Assembly: GCF_040256745.1 (NCBI RefSeq)
Contig: NZ_CP138335.1
Coordinates: 434,001 to 498,000, forward strand
Reading direction: 5' to 3'
Origin: Scrofimicrobium sp. R131
Lineage (GTDB): Bacteria; Actinomycetota; Actinomycetes; Actinomycetales; Actinomycetaceae
DNA: 64,000 nucleotides
Shown: positions 38,912-47,405 of the stretch, one piece after another
Layout of the letters: every line of letters begins with the position of its first letter
How positions within the stretch are numbered: the stretch's first letter is position 1
Program-made: the position numbers and the translations under genes
Notes under the pieces: generated by a model
The model's input: only the letters and a program-made list of their open reading frames with translations
The model's database searches: none
Told to the model about the DNA's origin: nothing

Positions 38912-39589
38912 CTACAGAATTGCCAGGTAGGCAGCGACGCACTGGCAGGCCCACGCTAGCACCGTGAACAGGTGGAAAATCTCGTGAAACCCAAACCAGT
39001 GCGGCCATGGGTCCGGACGCTTCAGAGCGTAGACCACCGCGCCGATCGTGTAGAGGACCCCGCCGACAATGATCAGGATGACGATAGCTGGCCCGCCGAT
39101 GGTCCAAAAAGAGGGGAGGAACCAGATGGCCGTCCAGCCGAGCACGACGTAGATCAGGGTGGAGAGCCAGCGGGGAGCGCTGGGCCAGGTCAGGTTGATC
39201 AGGATCCCGAGGGCGGCCCCCACCCAAACGATTGAAAGGAGGACGACGCGCTGAGTTCCCTCAAGCAGCGCCACCGTGATGGGGGTGTAGGTTCCGGCAA
39301 TCAGCAGGAAAATATTGGAGTGGTCGAGGCGGCGCCAAAAAGCTTGCAGGGGAGGCGTCCAGTAGAACAGGTGGTACATGGCGGAGACGCCGAACAGGAT
39401 CAGCGACGACGCCAGGTAGACTGCACTGGCCCACTTGGTGGCGGTGGTGGGTGCCAGGATCAACAGGACGATGGAGGCAGCTGTTGACAGCGGGGCTGCC
39501 ACCAGGTGAATCCAACCGCGTAGGCGCGGCTTTTGGCTCACCGGCTGACCCGGAATCCATTCGACCGGTTTGAGCGATGCAACTGGCAT
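38912..39589 (-). CDS. Hemolysin III / PAQR-family membrane protein (TrhA-like)
   Basis: A 225-residue protein with seven membrane segments. The PAQR marks are GWIHLVAAPLSTAAS at the start, SAMYHLFYW with a conserved His, FWRRLDHSNIFLLIAGTYTPI and the C-terminal GFHEIFHLFTVLAWACQ with its zinc-binding histidines. Bacterial members relate to membrane lipid homeostasis; haemolysis is historical naming. The ATG has CGGAGGTAC before it. Confidence 0.9.
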   Translation of the reverse strand: MPVASLKPVEWIPGQPVSQKPRLRGWIHLVAAPLSTAASIVLLILAPTTATKWASAVYLASSLILFGVSAMYHLFYWTPPLQAFWRRLDHSNIFLLIAGTYTPITVALLEGTQRVVLLSIVWVGAALGILINLTWPSAPRWLSTLIYVVLGWTAIWFLPSFWTIGGPAIVILIIVGGVLYTIGAVVYALKRPDPWPHWFGFHEIFHLFTVLAWACQCVAAYLAIL

Positions 39590-39681
39590 GGGGAGTACCT
39601 CCGACAGATAGTTCGCTGTGGTATTGGATGCCTGTCCGAACTCAAGCTTACGCTACCGTAACTTAGGTAGCTACCGTTTCC

Positions 39682-39695
39682 ATCTGAAGTCAGAT
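39682..39695. promoter_or_regulatory. Palindrome upstream of uppS
   Basis: ATCTGA-AG-TCAGAT is a perfect 6-bp dyad, followed by two close copies of ATACAATGA whose TACAAT parts are good -10 candidates (near 39705 and 39723). Its position fits an operator for uppS. Confidence 0.4.
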
Positions 39696-39802
39696 TCATG
39701 GTAATACAATGAGATCCGTGCGATACAATGACTGCCCGGAGGCGCAAGTAGGCGCTTCCAGCCGCCTTCAGGCAGCTCCGGACCCAACTGGGGAGGAAAC
39801 AA

Positions 39803-40561
39803 GTGGCGGTTAATCTTCTGTACGGGGTGTATGAGCGCCGACTCCAACGGGCCCTGCGCTACGCTCCGATCCCCAGACACATCGCGGTGATCCTCGATGG
39901 GAACCGGCGCTGGGCGCGGGCGGTTGGCTCGGCCCCCAGTGTGGGGCACAAGGCCGGTGCCGACAGGATCGGCGAGTTCCTGGAGTGGAGCGAAGAACTT
40001 GGGGTGGAGGTTGTCACCCTGTGGATGCTGTCGACGGACAACCTGATGCGGGACGAGGACGAACTGCAGCAACTGTTGGAAATCATCATTGGCAGCGTGC
40101 AGTCGTTGGCGCGGCGCCAGCGCTGGCGGCTCAGCCTGGTCGGCGATCTGGATCTGCTGCCCGCCGACGCGGCTGAGCGGCTCCGCCAAGCCGTTTCCAC
40201 CACCGAGTTTCTGGACACCATGCAGGTGAACATCGCGGTTAGCTACGGGGGGCGGCGCGAGTTGGTGGATGCGGTGCGGGAACTGCTGGTCGAGGCGGAG
40301 GCGGACGGGAAAACTCTGGGACAGGTGGCAGGCGAGCTCAGCGATGAGGACATCACCGCACACCTGTACACGCGAGGTCAGCCCGACCCGGACCTGGTAA
40401 TCAGGACTTCGGGTGAGCAGCGCCTGTCCGGGTTCATGATGTGGCAGGCGGCCCACTCGGAATTCTACTTCTGCGAGGCGTACTGGCCCGACTTTCGCCG
40501 GGTCGACTTCCTGCGGGCGCTGCGCGCCTACTCGCAGCGGGAACGCCGACGGGGGCGCTAA
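39803..40561 (+). CDS. Short-chain Z-isoprenyl diphosphate synthase / UppS family
   Basis: A 252-residue cis-prenyltransferase. The motifs are HIAVILDGNRRWAR with the catalytic Asp (about 28-40), GHKAGADRIGEFLEWS, TLWMLSTDNLMRDEDEL and the C-terminal DPDLVIRTSGEQRLSGFMMWQ with EFYFCEAYWPDF. The N-terminus (LYGVYERRLQRAL) is like the mycobacterial Z-FPP synthase rather than decaprenyl synthase, so it may make short Z,E-prenyl diphosphates for the lipid-carrier pathway. The GTG has GGGGAGG before it. Its stop overlaps the convergent sugar kinase. Confidence 0.9.
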   Translation: MAVNLLYGVYERRLQRALRYAPIPRHIAVILDGNRRWARAVGSAPSVGHKAGADRIGEFLEWSEELGVEVVTLWMLSTDNLMRDEDELQQLLEIIIGSVQSLARRQRWRLSLVGDLDLLPADAAERLRQAVSTTEFLDTMQVNIAVSYGGRRELVDAVRELLVEAEADGKTLGQVAGELSDEDITAHLYTRGQPDPDLVIRTSGEQRLSGFMMWQAAHSEFYFCEAYWPDFRRVDFLRALRAYSQRERRRGR

Positions 40562-41505
40562 CGCTTTAGTTCAGCCAACCAGGGTGGGTTTGCCCCGGCT
40601 CGCGAAACCGTGATGGCCGCGACCGCTCCCGCCTCGTCCAGCAGGTCTTTCACTGCCGCCTCGTCGAGGTGGTCGAGCCGATCCGCCCCCGCGCGGAAGG
40701 TGAGGCCCCGGCGCCAAAGCGCGTCGATCAGCCCGCCCATGAAGGAGTCGCCCGCCCCGACCGTGTCGACCACGTTCACCGGCTGGGGTGGTGAGCTGAC
40801 CTTGCCCCCCGACCGAAGCCAGGCGGTGGGCCCGTCCCCGCCGCAGGTGACGACCACCAGTTGGGCGGGGGATAGCTCGAACCAGGCCCGAGCCACCTCG
40901 TCCAGACTGGACTCCGGATAGAGCCAGGCCAGGTCTTCGTCGGAGACTTTGATCAGGTCGGCGCAGGCGGCAAATTCTTCCACCCGGGCGCGGACCTGGT
41001 CCCGATCGGGCGTGAGAGTGGGGCGGACGTTGGGATCGTAAGTGATCAGTGCCTGGTTCCGAGCCCGCCGGAGCGTCTCCAGGACGATGCCAGCCCCGGG
41101 CTCGGTGGCGGTGGAGATGGACCCGGCATGGACGAAGGCTGCCGTGGGTGGGATGGGCACCTCGGCCGGGAGGACCCAGGAAAAGTCGAAGATATACGAG
41201 GCGGAGCCGGAGGAGTCGATCTGGGCCAGGGCGGTGGAAGTACGGTCAAGTGCGTAGCTGCCGGCCCCCAGGCGGACGCCAGATTCGTGTAGGTGGCGCA
41301 GCACCTGCAACCCATGGTCGTCGTCAGCCAACGCCGTGACCAGGTTGACCGACTGTCCGAGGCGCCCCAAGGTCAATGCCACGTTGTAGGGCGAACCGCC
41401 GGGATGTCCGACCGGCACCTGGTCGGTCCCCTCATACTTGATTAGGTCGACCAGGGACTCGCCAATGATGACTGCGCGGTCCTTAGTTGGGTTCGCCTCC
41501 GGCAC
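40558..41505 (-). CDS. PfkB-family carbohydrate kinase (fructokinase-like)
   Basis: A 315-residue ribokinase-superfamily enzyme. It begins AVIIGESLVDLIKYEG, has HPGGSPYNVALTLGRLG (first PfkB signature), the YDPNVRPTL segment and the catalytic DTVGAGDSFMGGLIDAL near residue 250. The PGGSPYNVA form favours fructokinase-type sugar specificity, but substrate is a guess. A ribosome binding site GGAGGA precedes the GTG start. Confidence 0.88.
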   Translation of the reverse strand: MPEANPTKDRAVIIGESLVDLIKYEGTDQVPVGHPGGSPYNVALTLGRLGQSVNLVTALADDDHGLQVLRHLHESGVRLGAGSYALDRTSTALAQIDSSGSASYIFDFSWVLPAEVPIPPTAAFVHAGSISTATEPGAGIVLETLRRARNQALITYDPNVRPTLTPDRDQVRARVEEFAACADLIKVSDEDLAWLYPESSLDEVARAWFELSPAQLVVVTCGGDGPTAWLRSGGKVSSPPQPVNVVDTVGAGDSFMGGLIDALWRRGLTFRAGADRLDHLDEAAVKDLLDEAGAVAAITVSRAGANPPWLAELKR

Positions 41506-41541
41506 GGTTCCTCCATCGCAACGCTAGGGTGTCAAGCGGTC

Positions 41542-41784
41542 CTATTCTACCGGTTGAGAGCTGGAATCCGGGTTCCCCTGCAGTGCCTGATCGATCCGCT
41601 GCTGGGCTGCGGTGAGGATGTGTTGGCAATGACGCGAAAGTTCCTCACCCCGCTGCCACAGTTTCAGCGTCTCCTCCAGGGGTGCGCTGCCAGTCTCCAG
41701 GGTCTGGACGATGTCGCGGAGCTGATCGCGGGCCTGCTCATAGGTCAGGGCGGCAATGTTGTCGGTGGGTTCAGCAGTGCTCAT
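41542..41784 (-). CDS. xseB: Exodeoxyribonuclease VII small subunit
   Basis: An 80-residue helical protein with the family motif LTYEQARDQLRDIVQTLETGSAPLEETLKLWQRGEEL at about 13-48. It pairs with XseA to degrade single-stranded DNA into oligonucleotides. It lies 40 bp downstream of xseA on the same strand. Confidence 0.92.
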   Translation of the reverse strand: MSTAEPTDNIAALTYEQARDQLRDIVQTLETGSAPLEETLKLWQRGEELSRHCQHILTAAQQRIDQALQGNPDSSSQPVE

Positions 41785-41824
41785 CAGGGCTCTTTCGTTC
41801 GTGATTACAGTCGGGCTTTCGTGG

Positions 41825-43147
41825 TTACAGTCTGGTTGGGTCGGAGTCAGCGTCGGTGGGAGCGGTCGGGGCGATGGTTCCCTCCGGGTTCACTCCCATC
41901 ACCTTGACGATGAAGGTGCCTTCGGCCAGCACCCCTTCGAGCAGGTCCCCGCGCTGCAGATCGTTGGCGCTGCGGACGATCTGGCCGCCCGGGGCCCGCA
42001 AAATTGTGTAGCCGCGGGCCAGGGTTGCCTGCGGGGAGAGTGCCCGGAGGGAAGACTGCAGTCCGGTGAGCAGGCCTTCCTCCCGACTGACCCGGCGGGT
42101 GAGGGCCGCGCCCAGGCGTAACTGCTCGGCCGCAATTAGCTGGCGTTGCTGCTCCAGCGGGGCGCCCGGATGAACCATGACCGGTCGTGAAGTCAGTTGG
42201 CTCAACAGTTCGCGTTCCCGGGCGAGGCGACGGTCGACCGCGCTTCGAAGGCGGACCATCCCCTGCTGGAGTTGGGTTTGCAGTTCGACCACGTCCGGTA
42301 CGATCCGCCGAGCGGCATCCGTTGGGGTTGAGGCCCGATAGTCGGCCACCAAATCCAGGAGGGGGGCGTCCTCCTCGTGTCCGATGGCGGAAACCAAAGG
42401 CGTGCGACAGACAAACGCCGCTCGAACCAGCCGTTCGTCCGAGAACGGCAGCAGGTCCTCCACCGATCCGCCCCCGCGCGTGACCACGATGACGTCGACC
42501 TCCGGGTGGGCATCAAGCTCCTGGATGGCGGCGCTGACCTCATCCACACACCGTTCGCCCTGTACCGCAACTTCCCGGATCTCAAACTGGGTGGCGGGCC
42601 AACGGGCCAGAGCGTTGACCACCACGTCCTCACGGGCCTTGGCGTTCCGGCCGCAAATCAGGCCCACCCGCTGGGGAATGAATGGGAGGGGCACTTTGTG
42701 CTCGGGGCGGAACAGCCCTTCGGCCGCCAGCTGACGGCGCAACTGCTCAATTTGAGCCAGGAGGTCCCCCTCGCCCTCAATCAGAATCTTGCCAGCCCGC
42801 AGCGACAGGTTCCCCCGGGTTTCCCAGAAATTGGGCTTAACCTGCAAAATGACCCGGGCGCCCGGCTCAAAACCAGGCCCGGCCGCCTCGACCACGCCGG
42901 GAAAAGTCGTGACGTTGATGGACACGTCCGCATCCGTGTCGCGAATGACGAAGAAAGCCATCCGGGTCCCCGGGCGGGGTTTGTACTCCATAATTTGGGC
43001 TTCGACCCAGAGGGCGGGCATCCGGTCGACATACTCACGCATCTTCTGGGCGAGCAGGCGCAACGGCCACGGGTTGTCCGGGGTCGTCTGTCCCGCCAGG
43101 GGCGCGAGCTGGCGCTGGGGATCCGGGGCCGGTTGGTAACTGTTCAC
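41825..43147 (-). CDS. xseA: Exodeoxyribonuclease VII large subunit
   Basis: A 440-residue nuclease subunit. An N-terminal OB fold ([24 protein letters not shown]) is followed by the catalytic region, with [40 protein letters not shown] and [27 protein letters not shown] (about 260-286), then a coiled coil and a C-terminal [10 protein letters not shown]. The GTG start directly follows CTAGGAGG. xseB follows. The complex acts in mismatch and recombination repair. Confidence 0.94.
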   Translation of the reverse strand: MNSYQPAPDPQRQLAPLAGQTTPDNPWPLRLLAQKMREYVDRMPALWVEAQIMEYKPRPGTRMAFFVIRDTDADVSINVTTFPGVVEAAGPGFEPGARVILQVKPNFWETRGNLSLRAGKILIEGEGDLLAQIEQLRRQLAAEGLFRPEHKVPLPFIPQRVGLICGRNAKAREDVVVNALARWPATQFEIREVAVQGERCVDEVSAAIQELDAHPEVDVIVVTRGGGSVEDLLPFSDERLVRAAFVCRTPLVSAIGHEEDAPLLDLVADYRASTPTDAARRIVPDVVELQTQLQQGMVRLRSAVDRRLARERELLSQLTSRPVMVHPGAPLEQQRQLIAAEQLRLGAALTRRVSREEGLLTGLQSSLRALSPQATLARGYTILRAPGGQIVRSANDLQRGDLLEGVLAEGTFIVKVMGVNPEGTIAPTAPTDADSDPTRL

Positions 43148-43219
43148 CCTCCTAGGTTGCCACCAACCTCCGACAGATGACAGTTGCCACCCTCACGCTG
43201 TGGAAAACCTGCTGACGGG

Positions 43220-43225
43220 TAGCAT
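43220..43225 (+). promoter_or_regulatory. -10 box of ispH (leaderless)
   Basis: TAGCAT is followed by seven bases and the ATG at 43233. This decides between the candidate starts at 43200, 43224 and 43233. Confidence 0.45.
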
Positions 43226-43232
43226 GGAAGGC

Positions 43233-44264
43233 ATGAGTGAAACTTTGGTCCCGAACCTGAATACTCGGAAAGTTCTGCTGGCGGCCCCCCGCGGCTACTG
43301 CGCCGGGGTGGATCGGGCGGTCGAAGCGGTCGAGCGCGCGCTGGAACTGTACGGCGCCCCCGTCTACGTGCGGAAAGAAATTGTGCACAACAAGTTTGTG
43401 GTGGAGACACTGACCAGTCGGGGAGCCATCTTCGTGGAGGAAACCGACCAGGTGCCGCCCGGCTCCCACCTCGTCTTCTCCGCCCACGGGGTTTCGCCGC
43501 AGGTGCGTGAGTCGGCGGCGGCTCGCGACCTGTTGACGATTGACGCGACTTGCCCGCTGGTGACCAAAGTTCACCGGGAGGCGGTCCGGTTCGCGCGCGA
43601 AGAATACGACATTATCCTGGTGGGCCACGTCGGCCACGAGGAAGTGGAGGGCACACAGGGAGAGGCGCCTAACCACATTCAGGTGGTCGGTGGGCCCGAC
43701 GAGGTGGATCAGGTCGTGGTTCGAGATCCCGAGCGGGTGGTTTGGATTTCGCAAACTACCCTGTCGGTCGACGAGACGATGGAAACGGTGCGCCGGCTCC
43801 GGGAACGGTTCCCCAAGCTGCAGGATCCGCCATCGGATGACATTTGCTACGCCACCCAGAATCGGCAGGAGGCCGTGAAGGCAATCGCGCCGCAGGTGGA
43901 AGTGATGCTGGTGGTCGGCTCGGCCAACTCGTCCAACTCGGTGCGGCTGGTCGAGGTGGCCAAGGATCACGGGGCGGAGCGGGCCTATCGGCTCGACGCC
44001 GCCAGTGAGCTGCAGCCGGAATGGTTCGACGGTGTGACGCGGGTCGGACTGACCTCCGGCGCCTCCGTTCCGGAGATTCTGGTGCGCGACGTGCTCGACT
44101 GGTTGGGCGAGCACGGATTCGGCGAGGTGGAGGAAGTTCGCACCCAAGTGGAAACCACCACGTTTGCCCTGCCGAGGAACCTGAAGAACGCGCTGGTGTC
44201 CGAGGGGCTTTTGCCCGCGCAGGTGCCCGGGGGGCGGGTTCCGTCCAAGAACCACACCCGCTAG
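43233..44264 (+). CDS. ispH: 4-hydroxy-3-methylbut-2-enyl diphosphate reductase
   Basis: IspH is the last enzyme of the MEP pathway, making IPP and DMAPP with a [4Fe-4S] cluster. The cluster cysteines are in [25 protein letters not shown] and [28 protein letters not shown] and the catalytic Thr/Glu region [10 protein letters not shown] are intact. From ATG 43233 it is 343 residues; earlier starts add up to 11 residues. It diverges from xseA. A dyad element begins 5 bp after the stop. Confidence 0.94.
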   Translation: MSETLVPNLNTRKVLLAAPRGYCAGVDRAVEAVERALELYGAPVYVRKEIVHNKFVVETLTSRGAIFVEETDQVPPGSHLVFSAHGVSPQVRESAAARDLLTIDATCPLVTKVHREAVRFAREEYDIILVGHVGHEEVEGTQGEAPNHIQVVGGPDEVDQVVVRDPERVVWISQTTLSVDETMETVRRLRERFPKLQDPPSDDICYATQNRQEAVKAIAPQVEVMLVVGSANSSNSVRLVEVAKDHGAERAYRLDAASELQPEWFDGVTRVGLTSGASVPEILVRDVLDWLGEHGFGEVEEVRTQVETTTFALPRNLKNALVSEGLLPAQVPGGRVPSKNHTR

Positions 44265-44268
44265 TGCC

Positions 44269-44294
44269 GACTGGTCGGACTATTGCGCCCAGTC
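44269..44294 (+). repeat. 26-bp dyad element, copy 7
   Basis: GACTGGTCG, 8 bp, CGCCCAGTC: an exact match to the majority form. It lies between ispH and ychF, 20 bp before the ychF -10 box. Confidence 0.9.
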
Positions 44295-44314
44295 AGTGAA
44301 CTGGAGATTTTCGG

Positions 44315-44320
44315 TATGCT
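44315..44320 (+). promoter_or_regulatory. -10 box of ychF (leaderless)
   Basis: TATGCT is followed by exactly six bases and the GTG at 44327. Confidence 0.55.
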
Positions 44321-44326
44321 GGACAC

Positions 44327-45409
44327 GTGTCTTTGACTATCGGAATCGCGGGACTGCCCAACGTTGGCAAGTCGACCCTGTTTAATGCTCTGACCCGGGC
44401 AAGCGTGCTTGCCGCCAACTACCCGTTCGCGACCATTGAGCCGAACGTGGGGGTGGTTCCGCTCCCGGATCCCCGCCTGAACCAGCTGGCGGAAATCTTC
44501 GGCTCCGAGCGGATCGTGCCCGCCACCGTCTCGTTCGTTGACATCGCCGGCATCGTGCGCGGGGCATCCGAGGGGGAGGGGCTGGGGAACCAGTTCCTGG
44601 CCAACATCCGGGAAGCCGACGCGATCTGCCAGGTTACGCGAGTCTTCGCCGATCCGGACGTGGTCCACGTCGACGGAAAAGTCGACCCGGCTGCGGACAT
44701 CGAGACGATTTCCACCGAGCTCATCCTGGCCGACATCCAGACGCTGGAAAACCGCCTGCCCCGCCTCGAAAAAGAAGTGCGAGCCAAAAAGGCTGACCCC
44801 GAAGTGCTCGCCACCGCAACCAAGGCGCTGGAACTCCTCGAAAAAGGCGAGCTGCTGTCCGGGCCGGCCGGATCCAAACTGGATCCGAAGATCTTGCGCG
44901 AGTTCCAGCTCATGACCACCAAGCCGTTCATCTTCGTGTTCAATATGGACTCGGCGGCGATGGAGGACCAGCAGCTGCAAGAACAACTGCGGCAAATGGT
45001 GGCTCCGGCCGATGCGATCTTCCTGGACGCGGCCTTCGAGGCGGAACTGGTTGAGCTGGACGAAGAGGACGCCAAGGAGATGCTGGCCGAGGCGGGGCAG
45101 GCCGAATCCGGCCTTGACCAGCTCGCCCGAGTCGGCTTCCACACGCTGGGATTGCAGACCTACCTGACCGCGGGCCCGAAGGAGGCGCGCGCCTGGACGA
45201 TTCATCAGGGGGACACCGCGCCGCAGGCGGCCGGGGTGATCCACACTGATTTCCAGAAGGGATTCATCAAGGCCGAGGTGGTCAGCTTTGAGGACCTGGT
45301 CGAGTTCGGCTCGGTCGCTGAGGCGCGCGCCAAGGGGCGGGTGCGGATGGAGGGCAAAGACTACGTCATGCACGACGGCGACGTGGTGGAGTTTCGGTTT
45401 AACGTGTAG
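44327..45409 (+). CDS. ychF: Redox-regulated ATPase YchF (Obg-like)
   Basis: A 360-residue OBG-family P-loop protein that binds ribosomes and hydrolyses ATP in preference to GTP. Motifs are G1 GLPNVGKSTLFNAL, G3 DIAGIVRGASEGEGLGNQFL, an NMDS-type G4 and the C-terminal TGS domain ending GKDYVMHDGDVVEFRFNV. The final 24 bp of the gene recur 1.2 kb downstream as a direct repeat, marking it as an integration site. Confidence 0.95.
   Translation: MSLTIGIAGLPNVGKSTLFNALTRASVLAANYPFATIEPNVGVVPLPDPRLNQLAEIFGSERIVPATVSFVDIAGIVRGASEGEGLGNQFLANIREADAICQVTRVFADPDVVHVDGKVDPAADIETISTELILADIQTLENRLPRLEKEVRAKKADPEVLATATKALELLEKGELLSGPAGSKLDPKILREFQLMTTKPFIFVFNMDSAAMEDQQLQEQLRQMVAPADAIFLDAAFEAELVELDEEDAKEMLAEAGQAESGLDQLARVGFHTLGLQTYLTAGPKEARAWTIHQGDTAPQAAGVIHTDFQKGFIKAEVVSFEDLVEFGSVAEARAKGRVRMEGKDYVMHDGDVVEFRFNV
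45385..45408 (+). repeat. 24-bp direct repeat, left copy (ychF 3' end)
   Basis: Sequence beginning GGTGGAGTTTC and ending AACGTGTA, covering the last codons of ychF. An identical copy is at 46596-46619. Confidence 0.9.
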
Positions 45410-45414
45410 CGTTA

Positions 45415-45443
45415 TTGACGGATCGCGTTATGTCTGGCATGCT
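45415..45443 (+). promoter_or_regulatory. Promoter of the higBA fusion
   Basis: TTGACG (45415-45420), a 17-bp spacer and CATGCT (45438-45443) make a good promoter. The GTG at 45450 comes exactly six bases later, so the transcript is probably leaderless. Confidence 0.6.
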
Positions 45444-45449
45444 TTTGAT

Positions 45450-46040
45450 GTGATCAGATCGTTCGCCGACCGGGAGACGGAGCATGTGTGGCTCCGCGAG
45501 CCTGCGAAGCGGCTTGATCCTCGGATCCACAAGGTCGCCAACAGGAAGCTGCATCTCCTGGATGCCGCACCGACGTTGGAGGCTCTGCGGGTTCCACCGG
45601 GCAACCGCCTTGAGGCCCTGAAGGGTGACCGGGCCGGCCAGCACAGCATCCGTATCAATGACCAATGGCGGATCTGCTTCCGGTGGACGGATGCGGGTCC
45701 CAAGGACGTGAAGATCGAAGACTATCATCGAGGAGGAACGATGTCCGAGAAGCTTTACCCACCCATCCATCCCGGTGAGGTTCTGATGGAGGATTTCATC
45801 GGGGGATTCGGTATCACGCAGCACAAGCTGGCCGTCGCGATTGGCGTCCCGCCCCGCCGGATCAACGAGATCGTGCACGGGAAGCGTGCGATCACTGCAG
45901 ACACTGCTCTACGGCTCGGGCGCTACTTTGCGTTGGACCCCCAGTTCTGGCTGAACCTTCAGAGCCGGTACGAGTTGGAGGTCGCGCGGGATCGCGTAGC
46001 CGATGAGGTGGAAGCGATCAACCCGCTGAAGGTCGCATGA
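45450..46040 (+). CDS. higBA: HigB toxin fused in frame to HigA antitoxin
   Basis: The 196-residue frame joins two normally separate proteins. Residues 1-95 are a complete HigB/RelE-type mRNA endonuclease: IRSFADRETEHVW, LHLLDAAPTLEALRVPPGN, EALKGDRAGQHSIRINDQ, WRICFRWTD, ending KIEDYH. After the linker RGGT, residues 98-196 are HigA: IHPGEVLMEDF, then an XRE helix-turn-helix (ITQHKLAVAIGVPPRRINEI) and LDPQFWLNLQSRYELE. The first linker codon is CGA where a TGA would end HigB. GAGGAGGA remains before the HigA ATG at 45741, so free HigA may still be made. Confidence 0.85.
   Translation: MIRSFADRETEHVWLREPAKRLDPRIHKVANRKLHLLDAAPTLEALRVPPGNRLEALKGDRAGQHSIRINDQWRICFRWTDAGPKDVKIEDYHRGGTMSEKLYPPIHPGEVLMEDFIGGFGITQHKLAVAIGVPPRRINEIVHGKRAITADTALRLGRYFALDPQFWLNLQSRYELEVARDRVADEVEAINPLKVA
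45741..46040 (+). CDS. higA: HigA antitoxin from an internal start
   Basis: This is the antitoxin part of the fusion read from its own ATG, 99 residues, with GAGGAGGA just before it. It is the normal length for HigA. It would bind the operator and neutralise HigB. Whether it is translated separately is inference from the retained ribosome binding site. Confidence 0.6.
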   Translation: MSEKLYPPIHPGEVLMEDFIGGFGITQHKLAVAIGVPPRRINEIVHGKRAITADTALRLGRYFALDPQFWLNLQSRYELEVARDRVADEVEAINPLKVA

Positions 46041-46574
46041 GCGTTGCATCCCCGGCGTTGCGGCTGCTCGCTGACGTCTCGCAGCTGAGCCAAATGATCG
46101 CCGCAAGGCGACTGGAGCGAGGTCGGCGACGGTGACTCAGCAATGGTCCGGATGCGAGGCGATGACTTCCTGGACCCTTCACGATCGCATTGTCGATCTG
46201 GCGACTGGGATGGAGTCGATCGCCGTCGACTCATCAACGAAGTCCTTGCTCCCTTCCGTGACGAGCGTGAGGGCAGCTTCCGTCGGTACGACTGGTCGCG
46301 GCGTGAACTCGGCGAGCCGGAGCCTGTACCTGGGGGAGAAGTGCTCGTCGTCGACCTCATCGGACTCGTCCATCCGGAGGCACTCCCTGCTCTGGACCTG
46401 ACGATCTGGATGGATGTCCCGCTCGAGGTCGCTCGTGAGCGTGGGATAAGACGGGATGAGGCGCTGGGTCGCGACCATTCGCGACTGTGGGACGAGGTGT
46501 GGGTCCAGAACGAGATCGCATTCACCCGGAACTACTCGCCTCGCGAGAGCACTGAGATCCTGTACTCAGCATGA
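46037..46574 (+). pseudogene. Broken nucleoside/uridine kinase-like gene
   Basis: A short frame (46037-46135, ATGA overlap with the higA stop) ends in RRLERGRRR, where a P-loop would normally follow. A second frame (46143-46574) resumes with VRMRGDDFLDPSR, DRRRLINEVLAPF, FRRYDWSRREL and LTIWMDVPLEVARERGIRRDE, the middle and end of a P-loop kinase of the uridine-kinase-like family. The Walker A segment is missing and the frames differ, so an internal deletion has inactivated it. Confidence 0.65.
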
Positions 46575-46595
46575 TGGTCCTCCGTGCCGGAACCC

Positions 46596-46619
46596 GGTGG
46601 AGTTTCGGTTTAACGTGTA
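46596..46619 (+). repeat. 24-bp direct repeat, right copy
   Basis: Identical to 45385-45408. It is followed by TAA and the stretch that carries the likely original ychF terminator. Confidence 0.9.
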
Positions 46620-46649
46620 ATCAGCTCTCTCGATCGTTGATCCGATCAT

Positions 46650-46684
46650 CGCCTCGGTTCCCTGGTCATGAGGGACCCGAGGCG
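46650..46684 (+). terminator. Hairpin, probably the original ychF terminator
   Basis: CGCCTCGG-T-TCCCT, loop ggtcatg, AGGGA-C-CCGAGGCG: a near-perfect 14-bp stem 30 bp after the right direct repeat. Confidence 0.65.
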
Positions 46685-46718
46685 GTGTCGTAGCGGGGCC
46701 CCGCCTCTGGGAAGGTTG

Positions 46719-46733
46719 TTGCACACGATGCAA
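46719..46733. promoter_or_regulatory. Operator-like inverted repeat before fitAB
   Basis: TTGCA-cacga-TGCAA, followed by the palindrome ATCATGAT, lies 32 bp before the antitoxin ATG. FitAB/VapBC complexes bind such sites to repress themselves. Confidence 0.5.
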
Positions 46734-46764
46734 TCATGATTGATATCAGAGAAGGTGGTTGCCG

Positions 46765-46998
46765 ATGTCATCCATCATCGTTCGTGGTCTTGACGATGCC
46801 GTGAAACAACAACTTGCCGCGCAGGCGAAGGAGCACGGTCAATCCATGGAGGCTGAGGTTCGGGCCATCCTGACCAAGGAAGTGCGCAGGCCGCACATTG
46901 GTGTTGCGTTACTGGCAGCCGCTCGGGAGGTTGGTGGAGTCGAAGATCTGCTAATCCCAGAGCGTGATGACGTGGCGCGAGCGGGGGACTTCGGGTGA
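46765..46998 (+). CDS. fitA: FitA-like (VapB-type) antitoxin
   Basis: A 77-residue ribbon-helix-helix antitoxin. SSIIVRGLDDAVKQQLAAQA is the DNA-binding strand-helix and EHGQSMEAEVRAILTKEV the second helix, as in FitA/Arc proteins. The C-terminal tail (LLIPERDDVARAGDFG) would wrap the toxin. GAAGGTGG precedes the ATG at 46765; a TTG two codons earlier is less likely. The toxin gene overlaps by 4 bp. Confidence 0.87.
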   Translation: MSSIIVRGLDDAVKQQLAAQAKEHGQSMEAEVRAILTKEVRRPHIGVALLAAAREVGGVEDLLIPERDDVARAGDFG

Positions 46999-47405
46999 TC
47001 GTTCTCGACACGACCGTCATCTCGGAGATCTCTCGACCATCTCCTGAGCGCCGGGTGGTGGACTGGCTTGAGTCCCTGGACGGTGACGTGGCGATTACGT
47101 CTGTGACTCTCGCGGAGCTGCTGGCGGGTGTGCGGCGCTTGCCCGACGGTCGGCGCAGGGATGAGCTGGCCAGGCGCATCGACGCGGCGATCGCACCGTA
47201 CCGAGGCGGCCACGCCGTGCTACCTTTCGATGACGTGGCCGCCGACCGTTGCGCCGACGTGCTTGTGGCTCGAGAGAGTGCGGGAGCGCCGATCAGTACC
47301 GCTGATGCGCAAGTCGCCGCGATCTGCCTGGTGCACGGTGCAGTTTGCGCCACTCGCAACTTGAAAGCCTTCCAGCACACCGGCGTCAAACTGGTGGACC
47401 CTTAG
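46995..47405 (+). CDS. fitB: FitB/VapC-like PIN-domain toxin
   Basis: A 136-residue PIN ribonuclease. The acidic metal ligands are visible as LDTTVISE (Asp 5), TLAELLAGV (Glu about 41), and the C-terminal ISTADAQVAAIC (Asp about 104), with ATRNLKAFQHTGV at the end as in FitB. It starts with GTG overlapping the antitoxin stop (GTGA). The pair is a type II toxin-antitoxin module next to the higBA element. Confidence 0.9.
   Translation: MIVLDTTVISEISRPSPERRVVDWLESLDGDVAITSVTLAELLAGVRRLPDGRRRDELARRIDAAIAPYRGGHAVLPFDDVAADRCADVLVARESAGAPISTADAQVAAICLVHGAVCATRNLKAFQHTGVKLVDP

Larger units (their letters stand above)
45385..46619. mobile_element. Small integrated element at the ychF 3' end
   Basis: About 1.2 kb lies between two identical 24-bp direct repeats, the left one being the end of ychF. 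The insert restores the reading frame with TAG while the right copy reads TAA. It holds a higBA fusion and a broken kinase but no recombinase, so it is a non-autonomous or decayed element. The hairpin expected after ychF now follows the right copy. Confidence 0.65.

Noticed and set aside
45385-46619. Insertion sequence with transposase
   Set aside because: No transposase or terminal inverted repeats are visible; only direct repeats that copy the gene end.
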